Source of the DNA: a virus
Direction: 5' to 3' (one strand)
Length of the DNA stretch: 35,007 nucleotides
IMG/VR virus record: IMGVR_UViG_3300008116_000208
Location: 1 to 35,007 of that record
Every line of letters starts with the position of its first letter. Position 1 is the stretch's first letter. Positions 12,908 to 21,004 of this stretch are shown piece by piece. The translations under genes were made by a program, and so were the position numbers. Below the pieces are notes generated by a model. The model searched no databases, was not told the DNA's origin, and saw only the letters and a list, made by a program, of their open reading frames with translations.

Positions 12908-13681
12908 ATGTCAGAAGTAACAGAAATGAATGTAGAGGCTTTCGCAGCCGAAGCAGAAGCAGTATCAGCAGCGCCTACAATTGCTGAAACACCAGCAGTA
13001 GTAGAGGAATTAAAAGGCAAGAAATTTTACACAGAAGACGATTTGGCAAAAGTAAGAAGCCAAGAAAAAGAAAAGCTCTATCCTCAAATTGATAAATTAA
13101 AGGAAGAACTTGAAGTCTTAAAGAAGGACCGCGAAGAAAAATTGGCTCACAAGGCAGACATTGAAGCCGAAGAAGCAGCTAGAGCAAAAGCAAAAGCTGA
13201 AGAAGAACTTGAAGTGCGCGAACTTCTAAAAGTAAAAGAACAAGAATGGCAACAACAGCTAGAAGCTGAAAAGCAAGAACGCGAAAGAGCTTTTTCTTTA
13301 TTAGAAAGAGAAAGACAATTCGCAGACCTACAGTCTTACCGTTCACAACGGTTAGAGCAAGAACGGGAAAATATTATTCCTGAACTTGTTGACCTAATTA
13401 GTGGAAACACTAAAGAGGAAGTAGATGCAAGTATTGAGGGTTTGAAAGAACGCTCAGCACGCATCTTAGATTCGGCACAGGCAGCAATGCAAAGTGCACG
13501 AAAAGAAATGACTGGAACGCGTGTGACAACGCCTCCAGCAGGACCTATGGAAACTAATTCGGAACAACGTTCGTTCTCTGCACAAGACATCTCGTCTATG
13601 TCAATGGAAGAATATGCGAAGTATCGTCAACGCCTCTTGAGCCCAAGTGCTCAAGGCAAAACGCGCGGACTGTTCGGCTAA
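12908..13681 (+). CDS. Capsid scaffolding protein
   Basis: The 257-residue, highly charged protein directly precedes the capsid gene. Residues 1-35 are Ala/Glu/Val-rich. Residues about 40-175 are a nearly continuous heptad-type coiled coil of Glu, Lys, Gln, Arg and Leu ('EKLYPQIDKLKEELEVLKKD', 'RERAFSLLERERQFADLQ'). A linker rich in Thr and Pro follows. The short C-terminal helix 'SMSMEEYAKYRQRLL' and a basic end ('GKTRGLFG') are typical of scaffold tails that bind coat protein. Length, composition and position all match phage scaffolds, which direct prohead assembly and then leave. No protease is seen nearby. The start is ATG 12908 with AAGGA upstream. Confidence 0.88.
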   Translation: MSEVTEMNVEAFAAEAEAVSAAPTIAETPAVVEELKGKKFYTEDDLAKVRSQEKEKLYPQIDKLKEELEVLKKDREEKLAHKADIEAEEAARAKAKAEEELEVRELLKVKEQEWQQQLEAEKQERERAFSLLERERQFADLQSYRSQRLEQERENIIPELVDLISGNTKEEVDASIEGLKERSARILDSAQAAMQSARKEMTGTRVTTPPAGPMETNSEQRSFSAQDISSMSMEEYAKYRQRLLSPSAQGKTRGLFG

Positions 13682-13718
13682 ACCCACAAATACAAAACTA
13701 ACAAGGAGTCCAATCTAA

Positions 13719-14789
13719 ATGGCATCTGGTATTACGGGTACCGGCAATCTCGCCGCATCCCCAACAGCGTACTCAGGTACAAACACACAATTGACTCAAG
13801 CGATTCAGACAATCTGGTCAAAGGAAATCCTTTTCCAGGCTATGCCTATCCTTCGCTTTGAACAATTTGCAGTTAAGAAAACTGAACTTGGTGTTGCACC
13901 TGGTTTACAAATCAATTTCATGCGTTACAACAACTTGGGATTTGCAAGTTCCCTAGTTGAAGGTGTACGTATGCAAACAAACGCATTAACAGCACAACAA
14001 TTCTCAATTACAGTATCTGAACACGGCTATGCATTAGCAGTTTCAGAATTGTTATTGAACGCTTCCTTCGATGACGTAATGGCTTCTGCCTCACGTCTTC
14101 TTGGACGTAACATGGCAATTTACCTAGACCAATTGAGCCGCGATACTCTGTACAGCGCAACCTCAACAATCTACGGTGAAGACCGCTCAGCTCTATCTGC
14201 AGTTAACAACTGGTATGCCTATGGCACAACAGCTGCTAACCGTGCAGCAATGACAGGTGCTTTCTACTTAACACCTCACACAGTTAAGGATGCAGTAGAA
14301 ACACTATCAACCAAGAACATCCCAAGGTTAGGCGAAACCTACGTTGCGTTTGTTCACCCACATCAATCACGTCGTCTACGCGACATGCCTGAATTCATCG
14401 AAGTAACGAAGTATGCCGCTCCAGGTAACTTCATGCTTGGTGAAATCGGACGTTTGTACGATTGTGTTTTCATCGAAACCACACAAGTACTAAAGGTTAC
14501 AGGCGGTGCTGGTGCAGGTTACTCAGCTGATACAGCTGTTGCTAGCCCAACAGTAACTCCTGGTGGAGGTTACACAACACCAGCTACCTTTACAGGTAAC
14601 GGTGCAGCTGACCGCTACGATGCAATCTTCATTGGAGATAACGCATTTGGTCACGCAATCTCACTTCCAGTAGAACTTCGCGATGGCGGAATTCTAGACT
14701 TCGGTCGTGAACACGCATTAGCTTGGTACTCAATCTTCGGACTTGGTCTAATCACTGACCAATCTGTAGTTATTGCAGAAACCAACTAG
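13719..14789 (+). CDS. Major capsid protein (N4-gp56-like)
   Basis: ATG 13719 behind AAGGAG gives 356 residues. The pattern fits the N4-gp56 family of HK97-fold coat proteins. These features are an early 'QTIWSKEILFQAMPILRF' helix, 'GLQINFMRYNNLGFASSLVEGV' in the E-loop region (given in part), 'SITVSEHGYALAVSELLL', a spine helix with 'LLGRNMAIYLDQLSRDTLYS', and late 'YVAFVHPHQSRRLRDMPEF' with an 'IGRLYDCVFIET' strand. A Gly/Ala/Thr-rich insertion near residues 265-290 may be a surface loop. It follows the scaffold gene, as expected. Its codon choice looks more biased towards C-ending codons than its neighbours, as in highly expressed genes. Confidence 0.92.
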   Translation: MASGITGTGNLAASPTAYSGTNTQLTQAIQTIWSKEILFQAMPILRFEQFAVKKTELGVAPGLQINFMRYNNLGFASSLVEGVRMQTNALTAQQFSITVSEHGYALAVSELLLNASFDDVMASASRLLGRNMAIYLDQLSRDTLYSATSTIYGEDRSALSAVNNWYAYGTTAANRAAMTGAFYLTPHTVKDAVETLSTKNIPRLGETYVAFVHPHQSRRLRDMPEFIEVTKYAAPGNFMLGEIGRLYDCVFIETTQVLKVTGGAGAGYSADTAVASPTVTPGGGYTTPATFTGNGAADRYDAIFIGDNAFGHAISLPVELRDGGILDFGREHALAWYSIFGLGLITDQSVVIAETN

Positions 14790-14800
14790 TAAGTAATTCC

Positions 14801-14831
14801 GTTGGGGGCGGTTCAAAAAACCGCTCCCAAC
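14801..14831 (+). other. Stable hairpin after the capsid gene, without U-run
   Basis: A 13-bp stem (14801-14813 with 14819-14831, one G-U pair) has core GTTGGGGGCGGTT and loop CAAAA. No T-run follows, so it may be a partial terminator or a 3'-end stabiliser that sets capsid mRNA level above downstream genes. Confidence 0.7.
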
Positions 14832-14865
14832 ACAAACAACAGCTATTAATACGGAGGATATAAAA

Positions 14866-15222
14866 GTGGCAAAGGTAAACGATTTCACCGGCCGTCAAAA
14901 AGAAGCTCTTCAAAAACAATTTGCCGAAGAGCAAGCACAACGTGCTACAGAGATGTCATTAGCAACTGCAGAAGCCCAAATTAAATTGGAAACTGAAGTT
15001 ATTGATGCAACAAAACCATCAGTAGCAACCGTCATTGTTGAAGATATAACAAAGATATCTACCCAAGATGACACAGTAGTTATTAGAGTAGTTGAAGATA
15101 TTGAAAACATGACTTTAGGTATCGGAAACAACTATAGTTTTAAGGCAGGACAAAAGTACCAAGTTACTAAGGCAGTAGCCACCCATTTACAGGAAAAAGG
15201 CTATTTAGCTGGCGTAATTTAA
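14866..15222 (+). CDS. Post-capsid small protein, 118 residues
   Basis: GTG 14866 with a GGAGG site starts a protein of two parts. A charged helix-rich N-terminus ('GRQKEALQKQFAEEQAQRATE') is followed by a beta domain from about residue 60 ('DDTVVIRVVEDIENMTLGIG', 'NYSFKAGQKYQVTKAVATHL', 'EKGYLAGVI'). This type of protein follows the major capsid gene in many actinobacteriophages and is annotated as hypothetical or head protein. A decoration or head-completion role is possible. A strong terminator closes this unit, so it ends the head operon. Confidence 0.75.
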   Translation: MAKVNDFTGRQKEALQKQFAEEQAQRATEMSLATAEAQIKLETEVIDATKPSVATVIVEDITKISTQDDTVVIRVVEDIENMTLGIGNNYSFKAGQKYQVTKAVATHLQEKGYLAGVI

Positions 15223-15238
15223 TAAAAGAGTTACACAG

Positions 15239-15270
15239 ATAGCGGGCTCTTGTAGCCCGCTATTTTGTTT
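15239..15270 (+). terminator. Rho-independent terminator closing the head module
   Basis: A perfect 10-bp stem, ATAGCGGGCT (15239-15248) with AGCCCGCTAT (15254-15263), encloses a CTTGT loop and is followed by TTTGTTT. Confidence 0.85.
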
Positions 15271-15327
15271 ATAAAGATTTTTTAAGTAATAACTGACAAG
15301 ATTTAGTGGTAGCGTGAGGAGTAATCT

Positions 15328-16392
15328 GTGGCCCTACTAGCAGACCTACTTTCTAGGGTCCGTCTAGAACTCGGTGACGAGGCTAAACAATTCGTATATT
15401 CATCTACTGGTGATGGAACGAATACTAGATTCTACGTAAACGCTAAACCTGTTGAATTAGACAACCTCACAGTGTTGGTTGCTGGAACCCCTATTCCATA
15501 TCCTGCTGGATATACCATTGAACAAAAAACTGGAATTATTACTTTTGCTGTAGCTCCTGCTAATGGAGCCAGCGTGAAGGTAACAGGCGTAACCAATAGA
15601 TACTTTTTAGATGATGACCTTTGTATTTTTATAAATACTGCAGTAATTCAACATTCTCATAATAGGACTGATGGCACTGGAAGTGCTATAACTTTAGCAT
15701 CTATTCCAGCAGTAGAGGAATACCCAGTAGCAATTCTTGCTGTTATTGAAGCCTTATGGGCATTAGCAACTGACGCTGCATTTGATATTAATATATTTGC
15801 TCCAGATGGAGTAACAATTCCTCGTTCTGAAAGATACCAACAATTAATGCAAACTATTAATCAACGTTGGGAACAATACAATCAACTGTGTCATGCATTA
15901 AATATTGGTTTATGGCGTTTAGAAATAGGAATACTGCGTAGAGTATCTCGTCTTACAAATAAACTTGTTCCTGTATATATGTCACAAGAAATTGATGATG
16001 GTAGAAGACCAGAACGTGTTTATATTACAAATGACCTTAATGGTAGAACACCAACACCATCTACTGCTCAAAATTATGACATTGTTCTTTATCAAGGAGA
16101 TTCATATGAATGTACATTTAACTTTCCATTTAACACAACTAACTTAAACTTTAAAGCACAAATTAGAACTTATCCTAATGCTCCAGCATTATATGGAACA
16201 TTTACAGTAACTAAAGTATCTCAAACTAATGCTTTAAGTGTTGTTAAAATTGAACTTACTAGTTCTGAAACTGAATACTTACCTAGAAGAGCTTTCTGGG
16301 ACTTACAAGCAACATCAACCGTAGACCCTGATTTTCAACAAACTTATATTAAAGGTCAGGTGTTTGTAACACAACAGGTGACACTTGACTAA
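15328..16392 (+). CDS. Head-tail connector-like protein with C-terminal Ig-like domain
   Basis: GTG 15328 behind GAGGAG gives 354 residues. The N-terminal about 200 residues begin 'LLADLLSRVRLELGDEAKQF', then a beta region and a helical part ('VAILAVIEALWALATDAAFD', 'QLMQTINQRWEQYNQL'). This resembles phage head-tail adaptor proteins. From about residue 235 there is a separate beta-sandwich: 'YDIVLYQGDSYECTFNFPF', 'NFKAQIRT', 'VVKIELTSSETEYL' and 'FWDLQATS', ending 'GQVFVTQQVTLD'. This is the pattern of BppU-N or phage Ig-like domains found on fibres and baseplates. A fusion linking the neck to appendages is inferred. Its stop overlaps the start of the collagen-like fibre. Confidence 0.7.
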   Translation: MALLADLLSRVRLELGDEAKQFVYSSTGDGTNTRFYVNAKPVELDNLTVLVAGTPIPYPAGYTIEQKTGIITFAVAPANGASVKVTGVTNRYFLDDDLCIFINTAVIQHSHNRTDGTGSAITLASIPAVEEYPVAILAVIEALWALATDAAFDINIFAPDGVTIPRSERYQQLMQTINQRWEQYNQLCHALNIGLWRLEIGILRRVSRLTNKLVPVYMSQEIDDGRRPERVYITNDLNGRTPTPSTAQNYDIVLYQGDSYECTFNFPFNTTNLNFKAQIRTYPNAPALYGTFTVTKVSQTNALSVVKIELTSSETEYLPRRAFWDLQATSTVDPDFQQTYIKGQVFVTQQVTLD

Positions 16393-18425
16393 TGCCTTGT
16401 AACTGTAACCAAAATCCTTGTGCGTGTGGTGCTCAAGGCATCACTGTAGTTCCTCAATCTCCTATTGTTATTACTGTTAATACCCAACAAGTAAATCAAT
16501 CTGTTCAATCTCCTATAAATGTTAATAATGGAACACAAGGAATTCAAGGCACTCAAGGTCTACAAGGCCGTCAAGGATTACAAGGTAACCAAGGTTCTCA
16601 AGGTAGTCAGGGCGTACAAGGATTACAAGGTAATTTAGGTCCACAAGGTATACAAGGCTCACAAGGTGTACAAGGTGAACGTGGATTACAAGGCAGACAA
16701 GGTACACAGGGAAACCAAGGTACACAAGGTTTACAAGGCTCTAATGCAACAATGCAAGGTGCGCAAGGTATCCAAGGTTATTTTGGTCCACCAGGTGCGC
16801 AAGGTCTTCAAGGTCAAAGAGGATTACAAGGGTTTCAAGGTTTACAAGGTGATTTAGGTTTACAAGGTTTTCATGGAGCACAAGGTGCAACTGGTTCTGG
16901 CTCTCAAGGTATTCAAGGTATCCAAGGACAACGTGGGTTACAAGGACTTGATGGTAATCAAGGTGTACAAGGTTCTAGAGGAAATCAAGGAACTCAAGGT
17001 GCACAAGGAACTTTAGGTTCACAAGGATTTCAAGGAACATTAGGTTTTCAAGGAACACAAGGTTTACAAGGTCAACGTGGTATTCAAGGAAACTTTGGAA
17101 CACAAGGTACCGATGGTTTACAAGGCAATCAAGGACTTCAAGGTCAGCGTGGTGTACAAGGTAATCAAGGAACACAAGGTCGTCAGGGAACACAAGGTGG
17201 ACAAGGTACACAAGGTATCCAAGGTCTTGGAATACAAGGTTTTCAAGGTATTGCTGGCGCAGTAGCTGCGCAAGGAATTCAAGGAAGACAAGGAACGCAA
17301 GGTTCATTAGGTTTTCAAGGTTCGTTAGGTTTTCAAGGTATATCTGGCGCATTTGCTGGTCAAGGTGTTCAGGGAACGCAAGGTATTCAAGGCGATGGTA
17401 TTCAAGGTGCGCAAGGTCTTCAAGGATTTAACGCAGGAATTTCATTTGGTCCAACTCCCCCACCAAGCCCATTAATTGGTGACAGATGGGTTGACTCTAA
17501 TAGTGGAATTGAATACACATGGATTAACGATGGCACTAATCAAACTTGGGTTGAAGTAAGTGCAAGTGGTTTTTCTGGCGCACAGGGTGTACAAGGCTCT
17601 ACTGGAGCTGGTACGCAAGGTATCCAAGGTGTTCAAGGTAACTTTGGTATTCAAGGTATACAAGGTGGATTTGGTTTACAAGGTTTAACTGGCGTTGGGT
17701 TCCAAGGTTTACAAGGTATCCAAGGTTTACAGGGCGAAGCAATACAAGGTTTACAAGGTATTGCAATACAAGGTGCGCAAGGACCAAATGCTGCTATTTC
17801 ATTTGGACCAACACCTCCAATATCTCCTTTAATTGGTGATAGGTGGGTTGACTCAAATACAGGTATTGAGTACACATATATAAATGATGGAACAAATAAT
17901 ACTTGGGTTGAAGTTTCAGCTTCTGGATTTGCTGGTGCTCAGGGTATTCAAGGTCCTGCGGGAAGTATGCAAGGTACACAAGGTGTACAAGGTTTTGAGG
18001 GTCCTGGAACTTATACAATTTCTGCAACACCACCAGTTGCTCCAGAAACTGGAGATACTTGGTTAGATTCCGATACAGGAAAGCTTTATATTTGGGACGG
18101 AATTGAGTGGTTTGAAGCTTACGGAAACAACGATGGTTTACAAGGCACTCAAGGTGTTCAAGGAAGTGTTGGTATTCAAGGTCTTAATGGACTTTTTGCT
18201 GGTCAGGGTGTACAAGGTCCACAAGGATTACAAGGTAATCAAGGCCTTGGTTTACAAGGAACTCAAGGTCTACAAGGTAATCAAGGACCAATTGGATTAA
18301 GTGGAATACCTGTTGGTGGTTCAACTGGTCAAATCCTTGCTAAAAATTCTGCTACTAATTACGATACAATTTGGGTAGACACTGATTTAAATCAAATAAG
18401 CCCACTACTACTAATGGGAGCATAA
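16392..18425 (+). CDS. Large collagen-like fibre protein (Gly-X-Gln repeats)
   Basis: This 677-residue protein starts at ATG 16392, overlapping the upstream TAA. The N-terminus is cysteine-rich ('MPCNCNQNPCACG'), followed by a Val/Asn/Gln stretch. From about residue 46 to 345 there are near-perfect G-X-Q triplets in which X is mostly Leu, Ile, Val, Thr, Phe, Ser, Arg or Asn and seldom Pro. Two beta domains with 'PLIGDRWVDSN' and 'WVEVSASGF' (about nt 17440-17575 and 17795-17935) and one with 'ETGDTWLDSDTG' (about 18005-18120) interrupt further triplets. The end, 'GGSTGQILAKNSATNYDTIWVDTD', is a known fibre C-terminal motif. It is probably a trimeric tail or head fibre that reaches the host surface. 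Confidence 0.88.
   Translation: MPCNCNQNPCACGAQGITVVPQSPIVITVNTQQVNQSVQSPINVNNGTQGIQGTQGLQGRQGLQGNQGSQGSQGVQGLQGNLGPQGIQGSQGVQGERGLQGRQGTQGNQGTQGLQGSNATMQGAQGIQGYFGPPGAQGLQGQRGLQGFQGLQGDLGLQGFHGAQGATGSGSQGIQGIQGQRGLQGLDGNQGVQGSRGNQGTQGAQGTLGSQGFQGTLGFQGTQGLQGQRGIQGNFGTQGTDGLQGNQGLQGQRGVQGNQGTQGRQGTQGGQGTQGIQGLGIQGFQGIAGAVAAQGIQGRQGTQGSLGFQGSLGFQGISGAFAGQGVQGTQGIQGDGIQGAQGLQGFNAGISFGPTPPPSPLIGDRWVDSNSGIEYTWINDGTNQTWVEVSASGFSGAQGVQGSTGAGTQGIQGVQGNFGIQGIQGGFGLQGLTGVGFQGLQGIQGLQGEAIQGLQGIAIQGAQGPNAAISFGPTPPISPLIGDRWVDSNTGIEYTYINDGTNNTWVEVSASGFAGAQGIQGPAGSMQGTQGVQGFEGPGTYTISATPPVAPETGDTWLDSDTGKLYIWDGIEWFEAYGNNDGLQGTQGVQGSVGIQGLNGLFAGQGVQGPQGLQGNQGLGLQGTQGLQGNQGPIGLSGIPVGGSTGQILAKNSATNYDTIWVDTDLNQISPLLLMGA
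16530..17430 (+). repeat. Collagen-like nine-base repeat tract (CAAGGT-rich)
   Basis: The DNA is a degenerate tandem repeat of nine-base units GGx-xxx-CAA coding for Gly-X-Gln, with scattered interruptions such as 'SNATMQG'. Similar tracts lie at about 17580-17790, 17935-18300, 21110-21240, 21400-21555, 22195-22560, 24060-24175, 24320-24555 and 33076-33640. They create long spurious frames on both strands. Confidence 0.95.
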
Positions 18426-18761
18426 ATGGCTGTTGCATATAAAGTCTTAGGTCAAGTATTATCTACAGGAACTATTTCTACCTATGACACTATTGGTGCT
18501 CAAGTAGGTGTTGGTAGGTCATGGTTAGTTTCTACAATTGCTATTTGTAATCAAAGTGCTTCTGCTCAAACTTATAGACTTGCAGTTACTTCTGCATTGT
18601 CCCCAACTACGGCTGAGTTTATTGTTTTTGGTTCATCTGTTCCAGCAAACGATACAGTTACACTAACTCTTGGTATTACTATGGAAGCTGGAAAATATTT
18701 AAGATGTTCTTCATCTTCTTCTAGCGTTTCATTTTCCGCATTCGGCACAGAAATCTCATAA
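18426..18761 (+). CDS. Small fibre-associated protein, 111 residues
   Basis: ATG 18426 follows directly on the fibre stop codon. The product is beta-rich and polar: 'YKVLGQVLSTGTISTYDTIG', 'SWLVSTIAICNQSASAQTYR' and 'VPANDTVTLTLGITMEAGKYL', with a serine run and a 'FSAFGTEIS' end. It is similar by eye to the partial protein at 1-255, implying a duplicated cassette. Proteins of this size and fold next to fibre genes are often virion decoration or fibre-tip proteins. The role is not established. It sits between the collagen-like fibre and the glycine-rich adhesins. Confidence 0.7.
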   Translation: MAVAYKVLGQVLSTGTISTYDTIGAQVGVGRSWLVSTIAICNQSASAQTYRLAVTSALSPTTAEFIVFGSSVPANDTVTLTLGITMEAGKYLRCSSSSSSVSFSAFGTEIS

Positions 18762-18764
18762 CAC

Positions 18765-19733
18765 ATGGCAGTAAGAAGAGCGCAAGCATCTATCTTATCT
18801 GGTGTTAATTCAGCAGCTAATGGTATTACTTTAGATTCAGGCTATGCACGTACTAGTGCTGGCTATATTCCAACTGCAACATCTAGTGTAGTTCAATACA
18901 CATCTTCAACAACATGGACAAGACCAAGTAATGTTCATTGGATTGATATTGCTTTAGTTGGTGGTGGTGGTTCTGGTGCATGCGGTGCTGGTACTCGTAC
19001 AGGTGGAGGTGGCGGTGGTGGCTCAGTACTTCAAGTAAATAGATTTTACGTAGGTGACTATGACACTTGGTACATAATTATTGGAGCCGGTGGAGGGACC
19101 TGTGCTGGTGGACCTCAAGGAAGTTGTTGTTGTAATGCTTGGGGACAACCCGGTGGACCAACAATATTTAGTCCATTTAATATATTTAATTTTGGTGTGT
19201 ACTCAGGAGCTGATTCATCTAATTTAAAAAGAACATTAGTAGCAATAGGTGGAGCCGGAGGTGGACATCCATGTGGTGGTATTGGTTCATGGACTCCAGC
19301 TACTTCAGGTGGTATGGGTTCTAACAGAGAAACAAATAATCATTGGGGAGTTGTTAGAGAAGATTTTAGTCAAACAAGAATAGTTTATTCAGGAATTGGT
19401 GGAAGAGGAGCTGCTGGTTCTTTTGGCACCGGTGCAAGTACAGGTTTTGGTGGTGGTGGCGGTGGTGCAGGTGGACCTGCTAATCAAGCATTTGGTTCTA
19501 CTCCTGGAACTAACGCAAATGGTGGTCCAGGTAAATCATTACAATCTCCTTTTTCTGGAACATATGGAGGAGGGGGTGCTGGAGGAGGTTCTGCTTCTGC
19601 AGGTGGTGGAACTGTAAATGCAAATGGTGGTTTTGGTACTGGTGGAGGTGGTGGAGGTGCTCAAAATACTTCTTCAGCTGTTCCACTTGGTGGAAGTGGT
19701 CGTATAGAAATTAATCAGTGGTTTTCATCATGA
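18765..19733 (+). CDS. Glycine-rich adhesin / receptor-binding protein, copy 1
   Basis: ATG 18765 lies three bases after the upstream stop (TAACACATG) with no Shine-Dalgarno, so translation probably reinitiates. The first about 50 residues ('MAVRRAQASILSGVNSAANG') resemble a virion attachment segment. 'STTWTRPSNVHWIDIALVGGG' marks the start of a glycine-rich domain, which runs to the end. Glycine runs of four to seven are set apart by short strands ('VGDYDTWYIIIGAGG', 'RTLVAIGGAGG') and a closing 'GGSGRIEINQW'. This is the Gly-rich domain known in phage fibres, comparable to the polyglycine sandwich of T4-like adhesins. A 'GSCCCNAWGQ' loop is notable. It is followed by a paralogue. Confidence 0.82.
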   Translation: MAVRRAQASILSGVNSAANGITLDSGYARTSAGYIPTATSSVVQYTSSTTWTRPSNVHWIDIALVGGGGSGACGAGTRTGGGGGGGSVLQVNRFYVGDYDTWYIIIGAGGGTCAGGPQGSCCCNAWGQPGGPTIFSPFNIFNFGVYSGADSSNLKRTLVAIGGAGGGHPCGGIGSWTPATSGGMGSNRETNNHWGVVREDFSQTRIVYSGIGGRGAAGSFGTGASTGFGGGGGGAGGPANQAFGSTPGTNANGGPGKSLQSPFSGTYGGGGAGGGSASAGGGTVNANGGFGTGGGGGGAQNTSSAVPLGGSGRIEINQWFSS

Positions 19734-20653
19734 GTGTAAGACGAGCAAGCACTTCTTATTTACATTCTTTAGATAATCCATTATCTTTTGGTAATCAAAA
19801 AAGAAAATATACAAATACAACTGCAGGTATTGGTCCTGCAATATTTTTTACAAGTAACGCACCATATTTTAGACCAACAAATGTTTTATATATAGATTTA
19901 CTTTTAGTTGGAGGCGGTGGAGGAGGGGGACAAAATAATTATGGCGGTGGTGGTGCTGGAGGAAATATCTACTATATAAAAAAGTTATATATAGGAGATG
20001 CAAACACTTATTACTGTTGGATTGGTAGAGGTGGAAGACCAGGTGGAACTGGTGGTTACAACTGGGGTCAAACTCCTGGTGAAGGAGATATTGGTGAACC
20101 ATCAAGATTTACTACAACTGATTACTCTACTTTTAGTTGGGGTGCTTGGGCATCTGTAGGAGACGCTAAAGCAATTAGTTCTATTGGCGGTGGTGGTGGA
20201 GGTGCTAACGGTCAATTTGGTTTTTTTGGTGGACCGGGTGGTGGTTCTGGTAGTAACGCAGGTTCTGGAACTTCGGGAAGATTATCTGGTAGTGAAACTT
20301 GGAACCCAGGCCAAGGATTTAACGGCGGCGCTGGTTCAGCTGGCGGTGGTGCAGGTGGCGGAAGTTCTACTTCTCAAGGCGGCAATGCTTCTGGTAATAC
20401 TGGTGGTAATGGAGCAGATGGTCCAAATTTATTAGCACCACTTCCTGCGACATTTGTTAATTCAGCGTCCAACACAATTACTACAAGATTTGGTGGCGGA
20501 GGCGGAGGCGCTGGTGCTTCTGTTAACGGAACTGGTGGAGTAGGTGGTGGTGGTAATGGTGGCTCTGCTGGTACACCAAATACTGGAGGCGGCGGTGGCG
20601 GTGGGGCTGAAGGTGGTTCTGGAGTAATAGTTATTTGGGAACATACTAATTAG
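19730..20653 (+). CDS. Glycine-rich adhesin / receptor-binding protein, copy 2
   Basis: The start is ATG 19730, which overlaps the TGA of copy 1 by four bases; an earlier in-frame ATG at 19718 lies inside copy 1 and is less likely. The 307-residue protein repeats the plan of copy 1. It has 'MSVRRASTSYLHSLDNPL', then 'APYFRPTNVLYIDLLLVGGG', glycine runs with the strand 'IGDANTYYCWIGRGG' and 'ISSIGGGGGGANGQFGF', and closing 'GGSGVIVIWEHTN'. Divergence is strongest in the loops between glycine runs, as expected for alternative receptor specificities. It is probably displayed on the same fibre or tail tip as copy 1. Confidence 0.82.
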   Translation: MSVRRASTSYLHSLDNPLSFGNQKRKYTNTTAGIGPAIFFTSNAPYFRPTNVLYIDLLLVGGGGGGGQNNYGGGGAGGNIYYIKKLYIGDANTYYCWIGRGGRPGGTGGYNWGQTPGEGDIGEPSRFTTTDYSTFSWGAWASVGDAKAISSIGGGGGGANGQFGFFGGPGGGSGSNAGSGTSGRLSGSETWNPGQGFNGGAGSAGGGAGGGSSTSQGGNASGNTGGNGADGPNLLAPLPATFVNSASNTITTRFGGGGGGAGASVNGTGGVGGGGNGGSAGTPNTGGGGGGGAEGGSGVIVIWEHTN

Positions 20654-20660
20654 GAGATTT

Positions 20661-20945
20661 ATGGAAGAAAAAGATGCTCAGTACTTTGCTTGTTTAGATG
20701 AAAACAATAAAGTTACTACTGTAATTGTTTGTTCTTCAGAAGAGATACATAAGTTTGCTGGAAAATGGGTTGAAACTTTTAGAGATAAACCAGGTAAAAG
20801 ATTTGCAGGAATAAATGATACTTACGAAGAACAATACGATGATTTCTTTCCACCATTAGATTGGGTTCCAAATGAGAGCTTAATTGCAGAGTGGGATGAT
20901 GAATTACGTGTGCAATATGGGCTTCCTCCATTATCAGAGCAGTAA
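20661..20945 (+). CDS. Small conserved protein, possible fibre assembly or tail accessory
   Basis: ATG 20661 has TAGGAG upstream. The acidic 94-residue protein contains 'YFACLDENNKVTTVIVCSSE', then 'ETFRDKPGKRFAGINDTYEE' and 'YDDFFPPLDWVPNES'. It belongs to a pattern I recognise from cyanophages and other aquatic phages (A-G-I-x-x-x-Y-x...F-x-P-P...W). The family has no firm function. Its constant location beside fibre genes suggests a chaperone or small tail component. A 59-base gap with CAGATAAACC and an AAGGAG site leads to the large tailspike gene. Confidence 0.65.
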   Translation: MEEKDAQYFACLDENNKVTTVIVCSSEEIHKFAGKWVETFRDKPGKRFAGINDTYEEQYDDFFPPLDWVPNESLIAEWDDELRVQYGLPPLSEQ

Positions 20946-21004
20946 GACCAACTGAATAAAACAGATAAACCTTGTATTATTAAGAGACACTAAGGAGTTA
21001 AGTC

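Noticed and set aside
16530-17430. CRISPR-like regular repeats
   Set aside because: The repeats are nine-base coding units for Gly-X-Gln without conserved 25-40-base repeats or spacers.
16522-18066. Several long open frames on both strands inside the collagen-like fibre gene
   Set aside because: They are shadows of the nine-base repeat: low-complexity Val-Tyr-Lys or Leu-Val-Tyr strings, no ribosome sites, and fully inside the supported fibre gene.
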